Below are positions 32,091-43,504 of a stretch of DNA of 64,000 nt, one piece after another. The stretch is from Agapetus fuscipes. Taxonomy: Eukaryota; Arthropoda; Insecta; Trichoptera; Glossosomatidae. Under the pieces are notes generated by a model. It did no database searches. It was not told the DNA's origin and saw only the letters and a list, made by a program, of their open reading frames with translations. Both the position numbers and the translations under genes were made by a program. The stretch spans positions 16,429,960 through 16,493,959 of the forward strand of contig OX637333.1 of NCBI GenBank assembly GCA_951799405.1. Direction: 5' to 3'. How positions within the stretch are numbered: position 1 is the first letter of the stretch; each line of letters starts with the position of its first letter.

Positions 32091-32730
32091 TGTTATGTTT
32101 AGATTGAAAGGTATCTTCAGGATACTTACATCCGGCTAGCTCTCATCAGCATCACTCTCTGGGCGTGGGGTTCTTTCCTTCGGTATTGCTTACTTATATC
32201 TTGGGAAGGTTGTATAGTAAAAGATAAGTTTAACGTGAACAAATAAGGGTTTATTTACTTTACTAATATGGGGGAAAAAAGGGGAATTTAGGGAATGGCC
32301 AGACCTACAGGTGTCACTAGAACACTCCCTATTCCGTTGGCTGGATTCCCGAACTGAATGGCCTGGGGCAGCGCCCCAGGCTAGCGGTGGCTCAAGAGGC
32401 GGACGCCTCCACACGTTGGAGCCCCTGGGTGGGCGCTCCTATGCCTCTATGTCTCCTATGCCTCTGGTCCACAAGGCGGGTGCCTTGCTGGCAGGAAATC
32501 CAAGTAGATGGGGGGGAGGGAGCTCCATTGTAGTGCCCCCTCTTGCACCGCTTGGTGCTTGGTCGCTTAATCGGTTGACATCTTGCCGGGAACTCCCGAA
32601 CGACGGCCTGATTAGTTCACACGGTGCAGTTCGGCCGTTTCCGTGTCCGTTCGGCTCCGTTCGGCCCACAAACACACACTGCACACTTCGGGATTGTTTT
32701 TTTTATATGTTATTTTAAAATAACATAACA
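32091..32730 (-). repeat. LTR, complete copy (640 bp)
   Basis: Over the 370 shared bases it differs from the right LTR at only two positions that I see (GTTTAAC/GTTCAAC and CCCTGGG/CCCCGGG). It contains the hairpin GCCTGGGG-CAGCG-CCCCAGGC. Confidence 0.9.
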
Positions 32731-33102
32731 TTCCCCTTTCTCACAAAAATAAAGAAAGAAAACCAGGAGCAACACAACAGTCTTCACACACAACACCAGG
32801 TCTTTGGCCATTAAGAAAATTGAAAATTTTATGGGAACACAAAAAGGAAAAGGGGATTTACAGGAATATCCTTCTGTCCTATCAACACACCAGAAAGAAG
32901 GAAGAAGAAAACAGGTGGCTGTGAGAATTATCGATTTGGTTTGGGAAATTTCAAGGTGGTTCCAATAACCGTCTTGACGCGGATTAAAAGCGATCTTGTA
33001 ACAAGGCCTTTTTTCTTCACCAAAACATGTCGAAAACTCTAAACAATAAATAATTATCACAGCAATCAAAACATATTTTACACTGGTACTTATATTAACC
33101 AA
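32710..33102 (-). pseudogene. Membrane-protein-like open frame at the 3' end of the LTR element
   Basis: Open for 130 codons from an ATG on the element's sense strand. Residues 9-22 are strongly hydrophobic (YVLIAVIIIYCLEF) followed by STCFGEEKRPC, as in a signal peptide. A second hydrophobic stretch follows late (VVLLLVFFLYF), but the later part runs into the purine tract and LTR. Location just before the purine tract is where envelope-like genes of some insect LTR elements lie. With no conserved envelope motif seen, that identity is only a suggestion; a chance open frame is possible. Confidence 0.3.
32731..32743 (-). other. Polypurine tract
   Basis: The minus strand reads TGAGAAAGGGGAA immediately before the LTR start. 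Confidence 0.75.
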
Positions 33103-33168
33103 GTCATAGCTCGTTACAGGAGTCGACTATTATATAACAACTAGGGGCTCCGCCCCTGGCTGCTACGC

Positions 33169-34960
33169 AGCCCAACCCCTTAACATTAGGCAATGTGTAT
33201 ATTGCACATAGTTTTGCATCTAGGGAATCAATCATTAGAAAACATGTAAAAAAAATGCAGTTTTTGTAAAAAAAATTTTTTTTAAGTCTTTTAACAAAAG
33301 AAAGAAAACTAAAAGCAAATAAAAAAAGAAACCGGTTTTAATTTGCTCCATTATAGTCCTTGACTTATATGTTGGTATGAGGCTGACCACCCAAACTGTT
33401 AAAAAATGTTGCACTTTGCCAATGTCACCCAACAAAAGAAGAGCCTGTATGAAGAAGGTTATTACTCTGGAGGAAATTTAAGAAGTATTTAAGGACAGAA
33501 AGAAATGGCGGTTGATCTGTAATTTTGGCGGCTATCTATCTATAATCTAAGCTGCAAAGATAATTTGTTAACATTTAAGACTCGTATTAAATGCATGCCC
33601 ACTGACAGGTACATGTAGGTTCGCGCCTACACATTTTGCATGTGTGCATGAAAATAAACAAAACCTCACGTGAACATAAATCTTGCAACTCCTGCCGCCG
33701 TTCCCTGAACCGGGGTGGCATTGGCAAAAGTGAACCGATTTTTACAGCACGGGGGGTCAGCCTCACACCAACAGTTAAGGAGCACAAAAAAATATAAATG
33801 ATTTACAAAATTTCTTAATTACTTATACACATAACAGATCCAAATTAAAATAAAGTAAAATAAGACTTAACATTAAAATTAAATAGGAATTGGTTTTGTT
33901 TTTAGTTTTGATGTCCAGACATATTATTATTTGTTGATTTAAAAAATGTAATTTGTCGTGTATGTTCCTGGACTTATAGGTTGGTATGCGGCTGACCACC
34001 CATGCTGTAAAAATAGTTCACTTTGCCAATGTCATCCCTGTTTCAGGGAACGACGGCAAGAGTTGCAGGGCTTATGTTCATTTGAGATTGGGTTTTTATA
34101 TTGTAGGTCCACATGCGGCATGTGTAAGCGCGAAATTATACATGTCTGCTTGTGGGAATGCATTTAATATAAATCTTAAATGACATATATCTTTGCAGCT
34201 TAGATTAAATTAGATTAGACCCCTGTTCCAGGGAAGGTTGGCAAAAGTTACAGGCAAAAGTTTGTTTGTGGGCATGCATCGTATATGAGCTTTGAATCTA
34301 TATACATCATTGCAACTTAGATTATAGACCTCTGTGTCAGGGAAGGTCGGCAAATGTTGTAGGGCTTATGTTCATTTGAGGTTTGGATTTTATTTGTAAG
34401 TACCTACACATTTAGCATTTGTAAGCGCGAACTACACGTGTTTGTTTATGGGTATGCATCTGAGAGCTGTAAATGAATATATCCTTGCAACTTAGATTAT
34501 ATATTATAGATTATATTATAGTATCTGTAAACTCAACATAATATCTTAGATTGGGTTTTTTGGTCCATATGGGACATGTGTAAGTGTGAACTTATACGTG
34601 TCTGCTTGTGAGAATGTTGTAATATATCTTTGCAACTAAGATTATAGATTTAAATCCATTTTTATTTTTTTTGTTTGTTGTTTTTTTGATTTGTATCAAA
34701 TAAAAAAAAAATATCCAAAAAAAAAAAAACTTTCGAATTTTGCCGCTAGATGTCTATTTAGTTTTTTTCCATTTTGCATACATTTTCTTACATTTCAATA
34801 CAAAACAAAAACAGGTTTAAAAAAATGTGGCGGCTTTTTAAAAAATACTTTTTTCAGAAATTATAATTACTTCTACTAAAAACTACTGTTTTACGAAAAA
34901 AAAATTTTTTTTTGTAAATATTGAAAGAAGTTATAGTGTATTGGAGTGTGTTTCTCAAAC
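33169..34960. repeat. Segmental repeat block, duplicated at 60055-63700
   Basis: From CTACGCAGCCCAACCCC through a family A scrap, a LINE-tail scrap (33430-33540, MKKVITLEEI...KDRKKWRLICN), an inverted family A (33540-33782) and an A/T-rich part, the order and sequence match the later block. The later one contains an extra 1590-bp insertion. Confidence 0.88.
33965..34650 (+). repeat. Tandem family A array, four partial copies
   Basis: One near-complete copy (33965-34220), then three truncated ones starting GACCCCTGTTCCAGGGAAGG (34217), GACCTCTGTGTCAGGGAAGG (34326) and about 34553. Each ends in GCAACTTAGATTATA or similar. Confidence 0.85.
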
Positions 34961-35120
34961 ACATACATGAATTGTCCTGTTTTGCAGCATATATACAAAA
35001 TTTTCTTTTCTATGTTTGCAAATGTATTTCATCTGCTGTGACGGCATTAGTTTTGAAAATCGAAACTCAAAGCGAGTGACGACGAAAGACGACGATGAAG
35101 GGTAATATAATAAAGGATAC
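34915..35120. repeat. Family F dispersed repeat
   Basis: Same phrases as at 2285-2500, ending GTAATATAATAAAGGATAC. Confidence 0.55.
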
Positions 35121-36950
35121 GTTCTGAGCTGAATACAAAAAAAAATACATATAGAGACAACATCCAAGACTCGCTCAAAATATTTAATATGTTAGTGCGT
35201 AAAATCCACTACGAACTCACTCGAAAAAGGAGTGGAACATTCCGTATAAACATCTCAAAGTGATAATGGAATACACAAACAAAATATTACAAATACACCA
35301 GCTCTTTCGAGCCTCAAACACGTGTGTTCTCACAGACATTTTCCCCCTTCGACAAAATGAACAATGCTTTAAGTGTCATCTTATACACAAAAGTGCATAT
35401 CAGATCCCAGATTTACGAAACGTAACATCTCAAGAAAATGCGCTCCCTTTTCCAAGAAAAAGGACAGCATTTCTTCCCCTTACATCAATTTCCACTCAAA
35501 GCAGTGATAATTTCATCCCTACATCAACATACCGTGGAAAATCCACACACGGACCTACGAAAGTAGAATCCCGGAAAACGGCTTCCCTTGCCCAAAGGAC
35601 CACATTTTCCCACTCTTTCTCGGTGGCGCCACTTCATTTTTTAGAAGAATAAAGAAACTTCATTATTCAATCTTTTTCCAAAGGGTTAATTCGGAAAACC
35701 ATTGAAATTTTACAAAAAAAAACTGTAGAAGATATTTACATACATAAAAACAAGTGTAGTCAAGAAATCCTAATTCTAACTAAATTACCTATTTGTACAC
35801 TATAAAACAAAATTTCTCCGATGTTTTTTGAGAACCGTATTTTCAAGTTTCAATCTCCAAGTGACCCGTATATCGGCCAAAGATCGCACAAAAGTGATAT
35901 GCTATTGCTTGCAAGAAATAAAACCATCGTAAATATTAAACTAAAATGAATCTTAAGCTACTTTTTTACAAAAATTACAATCCTCTATTGTTTTTTGAGG
36001 GTTCTTGGGACGGTTTCATTGTTCCCTGACAACACACAAAAGTACCTAAAGCTAATCTATAAAATTATTTACAAATGGCAGCCAACAGAATAGCCATAGT
36101 TCGTAGTAAATTTCCGAAAGGAGCTAATCACCAGTTTACCCCGAAAAAAATAATATTTTCAAAATGTTTTTGAGAATAGCACATTAAAAAAACCGAATGG
36201 GGAAAAAAACATCATGAATTACCAAAAACTTAATCCTCACATTAAATGCATTGAAAAAAAAACCATTAAAAATTTCGAAAGTACAATACAAAGAATAAAC
36301 TTCTAAGAAATTGCTAATGTGGAAAAATGTTAGTTAAAAGCTTTTTGAAAGGGTAATTAACACATAATGAGCTCTATAAAAAGAATTCGAAGGATAAATT
36401 TAAAAAAAGGTAAGTACAAATATAAAAAAACAAATTTGCTGGATTTCTGTAAAAAGACAACAAAATAATGATGCTTTTGCATTCCCTGAATTCTCAAAAA
36501 TGCATGTACATTTTATTGATATTAAAATTTCACAGAATTTTAAATCGTCAAAGCACATTTACGCAAATGCAAAAAACAAAAAAGGTAGCAAACAAAATAG
36601 TGTTAAATCAAAATAGACAGAAATACTAAATGTTGAAGAAAAAATGAAATTTGGCATAAAAAATTAAAATATGACGAGGTTTCTTAGCAAATGATACAAG
36701 ATTTAATGATTTATTTTTCAGGCTTCTCAAAGATTGCATGTCAATTTATATTGATATAAAAATTCTATCATAATTTTTAATTGTCAAAAGGACATTAAAG
36801 CAAAATGCAAAAGCAATCAAAACAAAAACAATTCACTCCAAAATCAAGGCAACAAAACATATGACGTCATAATGAAAGCAAAAAAAAATACACTAAAAAA
36901 CAGAGCTTCACAAAACAATTCCCAAAATAAAAGTTCGCAACATCGAAAGA
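35121..36950. other. A-rich interior/leader of the second LTR element; no gene recognised
   Basis: Markedly A-rich on the plus strand. The 130-codon frame at 35260-35652 has no known domain. In element sense this is the region after the primer site, where leader and gag would lie. Confidence 0.4.
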
Positions 36951-36951
36951 A

Positions 36952-36969
36952 TCCCAGTTGGATGCGCCA
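36952..36969 (-). other. Primer-binding site
   Basis: The minus strand reads TGGCGCATCCAACTGGGA one base inside the LTR, a TGGCGC-type primer site that differs from that of the first element. Confidence 0.75.
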
Positions 36970-36970
36970 G

Positions 36971-37340
36971 TGTTATGTTTAGATTGAAAGGTATCTTCAG
37001 GATACTTACATCCGGCTAGCTCTCATCAGCATCACTCTCTGGGCGTGGGGTTCTTTCCTTCGGTATTGCTTACTTATATCTTGGGAAGGTTGTATAGTAA
37101 AAGATAAGTTCAACGTGAACAAATAAGGGTTTATTTACTTTACTAATATGGGGGAAAAAAGGGGAATTTAGGGAATGGCCAGACCTACAGGTGTCACTAG
37201 AACACTCCCTATTCCGTTGGCTGGATTCCCGAACTGAATGGCCTGGGGCAGCGCCCCAGGCTAGCGGTGGCTCAAGAGGCGGACGCCTCCACACGTTGGA
37301 GCCCCCGGGTGGGCGCTCCTATGCCTCTATGTCTCCTATG
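36971..37340 (-). repeat. LTR, truncated copy (370 bp)
   Basis: Matches 32091-32460. It breaks off after TCTCCTATG where family A sequence begins. Confidence 0.9.
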
Positions 37341-37688
37341 TGCTTGCTTTTGGGCATGTATTTAATATGAGTCTAAAATGACAAAATATCTTTGCAACTT
37401 AGATTATATATGTTTTGAAATGTAATTTGTCGTGTATGTTCCTTGACTTATAAGTTGGTATGCGGCTGACCACCCATGCTGTAAAAATGGTTTACTTTAC
37501 CAATGTCACCCCTATCTCAGGGAAGGACGGCAAGAGTTGCAGGGCTTATGTTCATTTGAGATGGGTTCTTATAATGTAGGTCCACATGCGGCGTGTGTTA
37601 GCGCGAAATTATACATGTCTGCTTGTGGGAATGCATTTGATGTAAATCTTAAATGGTATATATCCTTGCAGCTTAGATTAGATTATGA
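37341..37688 (+). mobile_element. Family A: one 3' scrap and one near-complete copy
   Basis: The scrap at 37341-37410 starts TGCTTGCTTTTGGGCATG. The full copy at 37438-37688 starts TTCCTTGACTTATAAGTTGG and ends TTGCAGCTTAGATTAGATTA. Confidence 0.85.
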
Positions 37689-38431
37689 CTCAATAAGTGT
37701 CCTGCATTCTGTACTGTATTTTCTTTTTCTAAGAGCTGCGGTGTCTCCATACAATATCCCGCTAATGTTTTTAATCTTTTATCCCTGAATTTGAAACCCA
37801 TTAACATTCGGTTTCTAAAATTTATTTTCCACAATATAAAATTATAATTTAATTTACCAACAACTACTTTATGCTAATTTTCTTTTCATTCCCTTAAAAT
37901 TATGATTTACATGCGTTTTTATTATTGCTTAAAATCGTGTGTGAATCGTAACCTCTTCGCTCAATTATTCCCACCATTCTAAATCCCCACTCCAAGTGTA
38001 CTTGACACTGGCGCCCCTGCTCTCCGCGGGAATCGTCACACAGAAGAAGAAGAATTATGACCCTGAGCAACCAATAAAAGATTATCAGCTTTTTTTATCT
38101 TTAACTAAGTAATGAGGAATTTACTTTCTAAACCATTTAAAAAAAATATAACTTTGTGTATGGTTACTGGGTGTGTACAATTTATAAACATACGGGTTTC
38201 ATGAACAAAATCTTCAGATTAATGTGCACCTGATGATGTCAAGCATGTCAATTAAGTTATTTTTTAAACCAAGTAAGTACTTAGTTATTTCCTTAGCGTC
38301 CTTAAGTGACATTACATTCTCTTTGTCAATGGAACTTGTGTAGACATGCATTATTTTTCAGAACAAACACTACATTCTTATTTATTTACAGGCTTTTCTA
38401 TAGTGTACCAAGTATACAGCAGTCAGTCATC
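37689..38431. other. No gene seen; 3' flank of the zinc-finger gene
   Basis: AT-rich. I did not identify a polyadenylation signal with confidence. Confidence 0.35.
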
Positions 38432-39055
38432 TTACAGATGTCTATGTCTTGAGAGTCTATGCCTCTTGAGCTGCCCCGAGTCCTTGCTCCTGTAGTCGCA
38501 GTGCTGGCAAGCGTATGGCCGCTCCCCCGTGTGCTTCATGATGTGAATCTTCAGGTTCCCCGACGTGGTGCTAGCATAATCACAGTATGTACATACGTGA
38601 GGCTTCAGACCACTGTGAATCAAACGGTGTCTATTTATACTGATCCTGTGAACAGTGGTATAGTTACACTGCTCGCAAGCAAACTTTCTGCCTCCTATAT
38701 TGTGTATCCTCAAGTGCTGCCTCAGATACGCGGGCTTGTAGCAAGTATAACTGCACTGATGGCAACAAAACGATTTCTGAGCCACCAAAGGAGTTTCCAA
38801 GACTTTTGAACTTATTGGAATCACAAATGGTGGTTGTATCTTTTTTTTTAGTTGTTTAGCACCTGGTGGGTTGTACTCTTCGTCTAATACTTCTAGTTTT
38901 ACAATCCCAACTATTCCTGAGCCTGTCTCACACCCTACGGATACTTCGACTGGTGGTTGGTTTTTACTGGATCCTTGTAGAGGGATTTCATTAAATTTGT
39001 AGGCTTTCACTTCAATCAAATGTGAGTTAGTTTCCTTTTTTGATATTTTCTTCAT
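38432..39055 (-). CDS. C2H2 zinc-finger protein, 207 aa, four fingers
   Basis: Probable nuclear DNA-binding protein. It starts MKKISKKETN; the purine-rich upstream lacks a good 3' splice site, so I take this ATG as the start. Residues 1-95 are a linker with an acidic segment (KLEVLDEEYNPP, about 53-64) and a basic patch (KQLKKK). Four fingers follow: C98-H118, C127-H147, C155-H175 and C183-H204, all with both Cys and both His. The third-fourth linker is the classic TGERPY. The protein ends four residues after the last finger. Length is short for the family, so it may be one exon of a longer gene or a compact single-exon protein. A satellite-filled transposon lies 40 bp upstream of the start codon. 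The order matches the other zinc-finger gene on the same strand, which suggests a cluster. DNA target unknown. Confidence 0.8.
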   Translation of the reverse strand: MKKISKKETNSHLIEVKAYKFNEIPLQGSSKNQPPVEVSVGCETGSGIVGIVKLEVLDEEYNPPGAKQLKKKIQPPFVIPISSKVLETPLVAQKSFCCHQCSYTCYKPAYLRQHLRIHNIGGRKFACEQCNYTTVHRISINRHRLIHSGLKPHVCTYCDYASTTSGNLKIHIMKHTGERPYACQHCDYRSKDSGQLKRHRLSRHRHL

Positions 39056-39249
39056 TTCTTTTTGTGCGTTTCATAGATGAGAGGTGTGATTTAAACCGGT
39101 GTGAAGACAGCCTGACAGGTGCTAGCCTGACAGCTGGGGAAATCTGGGGATGTCAACGAAAAAAGCCGTTTCCCTACATGTATGGTTTTTATTTTAATGG
39201 GAATTAAATTATATTTCCATTAAACCAGCTGGTATGTGAACAAATTGTC

Positions 39250-41096
39250 TTTTCGCTAGTGATAGATTATAGAGAGATTAAAGATATGTAGACAAAATAA
39301 TTTAAATTTTTATACTTTACAATTTTTCATACTTTGGGCTGGAAGATTGTGAGAGAACGAACTCATAGACACCGCTTTTTTTTCTTCCAATATGATAGCT
39401 AAGTATATAATGAAGCAATTAAAGCAATAAAAAAAATGTGTCTTTTCGCTAGGGATGTGAAAAAAAAAATCTTTCAAACTTTCATACTTTACAAATTTTC
39501 ATACTTTGGGCTGGAAGATTGTGAGAGAACGAACTCATAGACACCGCTTTTTTTTCTTCCAATATGATAGCTAAGTACATAATGAAGCAATTAAAGCAAT
39601 AAAAAAAATGTGTCTTTTCGCTAGGGATGTGAAAAAAAAAATCTTTCAAACTTTCATACTTTACAAATTTTCATACTTTGGGCTGAAAGATTGTGAGAGA
39701 ACGAACTCATAGACACCCCTTTTTTTTCTTTCAATATGATAGCTAAGTACATAATGAAGCAATTAAAGCAATAAAAAAAATGTGTCTTTTCGCTAGGGAT
39801 GTGAAAAAAAAAATCTTTCAAACTTTCATACTTTACAAATGTTCATACTTTGGGCTGGAAGATTGTGAGAGAACAAGCTCATAGACACCCCTTTTTTTTC
39901 TTCCAATACGATAGATAAGTACATAATGAAGCATAATAAGCAATAAAAAAAATGTGTCTTTTCGCTAGTGATGTAAAAAAAAAAAACTTTCAAACTTTCA
40001 TATTTTACAAATTTTCATACTTTGGGCCGGAAGATTGTGAGAGAACGAACTCATAGAGACCCCTTTTTTTTCTTCCAATATGATAGTTAAGTACATAATG
40101 AAGCAATAAAAGCAATAAAAAAAATGTGTCTTTTCGCTAGGGATGAGGAAAAAAAATCTTTCAAATTTTCATACTGTACAGTTTTTCATACTTTGGGCTG
40201 GAAGATTGTGAGAGAACGAACTCATAGACACCCCTTTTTTTCTTCCAACATGATAGCTAAGTATATAATGAAGCAATTAAAGCAATAAAAAAAATGTGTC
40301 TTTTCGCTAGTGATGTAAAAAAAAAAACTTTCAAACTTTCATATTTTACAAATTTTCATACTTTGGGCCGGAAGATTGTGAGAGAACGAACTCATAGACA
40401 CCCCTTTTTTTTCTTCCAATATGATAGTTCAGTACATAATGAAGCAATTAAAGCAATAAAAAAAATGTGTCTTTTCGCTAGGGATGTGAAAAAAAAAATC
40501 TTTCAAATTTTCATATTTTACAAATTTTCATACTTTGGGCTGGAAGATTGTGAGAGAACGAACTCATAGACACCCCTTCTTTTTCTTCCAACATGATAGC
40601 TAAGTATATAATGAAGCAATTAAAGCATTAAAAAAAATGTGTCTTTTCGCTGGGGATGAGAAAAAAAAAATCTTTCAAATTTTCATACTTTGGGCTGGAA
40701 GATTGTGAGAGAACGAACTCATAGACACCCCTTTTTTTCTTCCAATATGATAGCTAAGTATATAATGAAGCAATTAAAGCAATAAAAAAAATGTGTCTTT
40801 TCGCTAGGGATGAGAAAAAAAAAATCTTTCAAATTTTCATACTTTACAAATTATCATACTTTGGGCTGGAAGATTGTGAGAGAACGAACTCATAGACACC
40901 GCTTTTTTTTCTTCCAATATGATAGCTAAGTACATAATGAAGCAATTAAAGCAATAAAAAAAATGTGTCTTTTCGCTAGGGATGGGAAAAAAATAATCTT
41001 TCAAACTTTCATACTTTACAAATTTTCATACTTTGGGCTGGAAGATTGTGAGAGAACGAACTCATAGACACCCCTTTTTTTTCTTCCAAGATGATA
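39250..41096. repeat. Satellite, about 11 units of 172 bp
   Basis: GGGCTGGAAGATTGTGAGAG (or the GGGCCGG variant) occurs at about 39336, 39508, 39680, 39852, 40024, 40195, 40366, 40536, 40692, 40863 and 41035. The spacing is 170-172 except one unit of 156 that lacks ACTTTACAAATTTTCAT. The array runs into the gap, so its true length is unknown. Confidence 0.95.
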
Positions 41097-41296
41097 NNNN
41101 NNNNNNNNNNNNNNNNNNNNNNNNNNNNNNNNNNNNNNNNNNNNNNNNNNNNNNNNNNNNNNNNNNNNNNNNNNNNNNNNNNNNNNNNNNNNNNNNNNNN
41201 NNNNNNNNNNNNNNNNNNNNNNNNNNNNNNNNNNNNNNNNNNNNNNNNNNNNNNNNNNNNNNNNNNNNNNNNNNNNNNNNNNNNNNNNNNNNNNNN
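41097..41296. other. Assembly gap, 200 N
   Basis: Exactly 200 undetermined bases inside the satellite element; the round number suggests a gap of unknown size. Frames crossing it are meaningless. Confidence 0.99.
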
Positions 41297-41395
41297 CCAA
41301 CTGTCAGGCTGGCACCTGTCAGGCTGTCTTCACACCGGTTGATTTAATTTATTTTAACATTGACAACAGAGAGATGTCAGATTTTGTAAGTTGTA

Positions 41396-41510
41396 GGGAT
41401 GGGAAAAATATATCGATTTATCCAAAGTACCTACCGATATTTTTTTTTTGAAAAATATCGATATTTTCCTCGATATTAAAAACAAATCTTTCTCCTATCG
41501 ATTATTTATT
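41396..41510. mobile_element. Truncated relative of the TAGGGATGGG MITE
   Basis: GTAGGGATGGGAAAAATATA and repeated ATATCGAT words match the left end of the element at 5541. The right end is missing. Confidence 0.65.
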
Positions 41511-41664
41511 AAAAACTACATCTATGCTAAAAACATAAAATTGTTTTATAGGTGGTTGTGTTTGGAAACATATGTTTCCATTTTTTTTTTTACAAATAAT
41601 TTTACAAAAATTACTACAAAAATGTACACCAAAGCACATCTTAACATTATATTACAGTACATTT

Positions 41665-41740
41665 GTACCTACACATAAGGAATTTAACCCAACAAGAAAA
41701 TAATATCTACATGTGCCTGAACTAGGAAACTCCTGTGTCC
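41665..41740 (-). mobile_element. 3'-end scrap of the ORF1-type LINE
   Basis: Inverted, it contains CACAGGAGTTTCCTAGTTCA and GGCACATGTAGATATTATTT, matching the duplicated motif downstream of the ORF1 at 52.9-54.2 kb. Confidence 0.6.
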
Positions 41741-41990
41741 AAGGCTCAGTTAGACACACGATTTTTTTTTTAATAAGTTTCGATAGTGACGTCAGTGACC
41801 GATTTTAGCGGCAACTATCGGTTCTCCGTCTCCACAGCACATTTGAACAAAACATTTTTTTTTGGCTCAGTTTAGACACACGATTTTTTTTTTAATAAGT
41901 TTCGATAGTGACGTCAGTGACCGATTTTTAGCGGCAACTATCGGTTTCTCCGTCTCCACACACATTTGAACAAAACATTTTTAATTCTCA
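41741..41990. repeat. Two tandem family D end segments
   Basis: CTCAG(TT)TAGACACACGATTT, TTTCGATAGTGACGTCAGTG, GCGGCAACTATCGGTT and CACATTTGAACAAAACATTT appear twice in direct order (from 41745 and 41868). Confidence 0.85.
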
Positions 41991-42370
41991 GATTAATATT
42001 TTCAAACTGCAGCCAATTTAAATTTGCCGCCTTGCAGCCAATTTAAATTTACCACCATTTATATATTTCCGGTTCCCCAGCCAAAAGCCTAACTAAAAAT
42101 ACAAAATTAAGTGAAAATAAATTTTAATTTAATTTAAATTTGAAAGACATTTTTGCAATAATACCTGATAACATAATTTTAATACTAAGATTTCTATTTT
42201 CAAACTGCCACAAATTTAAATTTGCCGCAATTATAATAACGGCTATATAATATCATGATTTTAACACTCAGAATAATATTTTTCAAACTGCAGCCAATTT
42301 AAATTTACCGCCTTGCAGCCAATTTAAATCTACCACCATTCATGTATTTCCGGTTCCCAGCCAAGAGCCT
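41984..42370. repeat. Direct repeat (about 105 bp, twice)
   Basis: CTCAGATTAATATTTTCAAA, CTGCAGCCAATTTAAATTTG and TATATTTCCGGTTCCC.AGCC recur at 41984-42083 and 42262-42370. Confidence 0.8.
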
Positions 42371-42400
42371 ACTGGCGCGAACGTCTCGTATGCAGCGTTA

Positions 42401-43416
42401 GGCTCAGTTTAGACACACGAATTTTTTTTGAAAAAGTTTCGATAGTGACGTCAGACAGCGATTTTAGCGGCAACTATCGGTTTTCCGTCTCCACACACAT
42501 TTGAACAAAATATTTTTTGAACAAAACAGAATCTTTTTCTTCTAATGGCATTTAGCTGTTGCGGTTTATTCAAACATCGAATGGGATTAAATTAATAATG
42601 TAGGAATTAAATTATTTTACGTGTTAAGTTTAACTATGCGTCGGTAAAAAAAAGAATCATACAGATAATTTAAAATTCATCGTGGTATTGTACAAACTGG
42701 CTAAATATTCCAATGTTAGTTGTGAAAATATATTACGGGTTCTTAACCTCAAAAATATTTTTTGAAACAGAATGCAATATTGCAATTGTGTCATTAATAT
42801 TGCATTAGTATTTTATATTGTGTTCACATTATATTGTGTCATTGTTTTTGGCGCTTATTTGCCGAGACCAACATTAAATTTAATTTTCCTTTACGACTGA
42901 AATTATTTACGACTTATAAAAATAATTGATTAACATGTTTCTTCCGTGAAAAGTTTCACGGAATCATTTCATAATTAAAACGTTGCAATGGAAAAAACAC
43001 CGTTGTGAAATAAAATTGTTTTTAATCCAAAAGTAAGAACAAACTCAATTTAATTATTACCTACTTCCTTTTTCTTTTCAAGGGGTTAACAATTATTTTA
43101 TATTTTCCAAATTGTTTTTAGTTTTCACAGAAAATAAAGGTTTTCGAGTTTTAAATTAACAAAAAAATTTAAATACCTACCAAAATTGTCGAGTCCATAG
43201 CATTATTGTCTTTGACTTTTCAGACATTTTAACTCCGAAGTGGAAATGTCTGAGAACTCAGTCTGACCAACATTACGAAATAAGCGGGTCATGCGGCATT
43301 TTTAAAAAATCATCATAATATCAAAATTGCCAGCAACTGTCACTGCGGAGCGGCCATCTTGCTTGACGTCACTATAAAAACTTATTCAAAAAAATTTCGT
43401 GTGTCTACACTGAGCC
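42401..43416. mobile_element. Family D element, left copy (1016 bp)
   Basis: Inverted ends GGCTCAGTTTAGACACACGA and, at the right, CGTGTGTCTACACTGAGCC. Flanks are TTA on the left and TAA on the right. It has no coding capacity. The end sequence and 3-bp AT-type target suggest a PIF/Harbinger-like MITE; this is inference. Confidence 0.75.
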
Positions 43417-43504
43417 TAACCATGGAGAGAGCTCAAAGAGCAATTCTCAAAGTGTCAACTTTTAGGCCATTCTTTTTCCCCACCAACATCCTATATAAAT
43501 CTTA

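Larger units (their letters stand above)
32091..37340 (-). mobile_element. Second LTR retrotransposon, minus orientation, gutted
   Basis: Left LTR 32091-32730 is complete (TGTTATG to CATAACA). The right LTR is cut at 37340 by family A debris. The minus strand shows a TGGCGC primer site next to the right LTR and AGAAAGGGGAA next to the left one. No gag, protease, RT or integrase motif remains. The target duplication cannot be read because one end is missing. Confidence 0.85.
39095..41339. mobile_element. TIR element filled by a satellite array, 8-bp target duplication
   Basis: Inverted ends start ACCGGTGTGAAGACAGCCTG at 39095 and mirror at 41297-41339; similarity extends for about 43 bp. TGATTTAA lies at both flanks (39087-39094 and 41340-41347). 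An 8-bp duplication suggests hAT-like transposition. Nearly the whole interior is the 172-bp satellite. Confidence 0.8.

Noticed and set aside
32091..32730. Independent duplicated gene at 32.2 and 37.1 kb (74-residue frames)
   Set aside because: The duplicated sequences are the LTRs, with primer site and purine tract at the expected places.
39250..41096. Possible CRISPR array (regular repeats)
   Set aside because: Units are 172 bp and contiguous without unique spacers; the context is eukaryotic.
41016..41347. Frames crossing the gap
   Set aside because: Composed mostly of undetermined bases.
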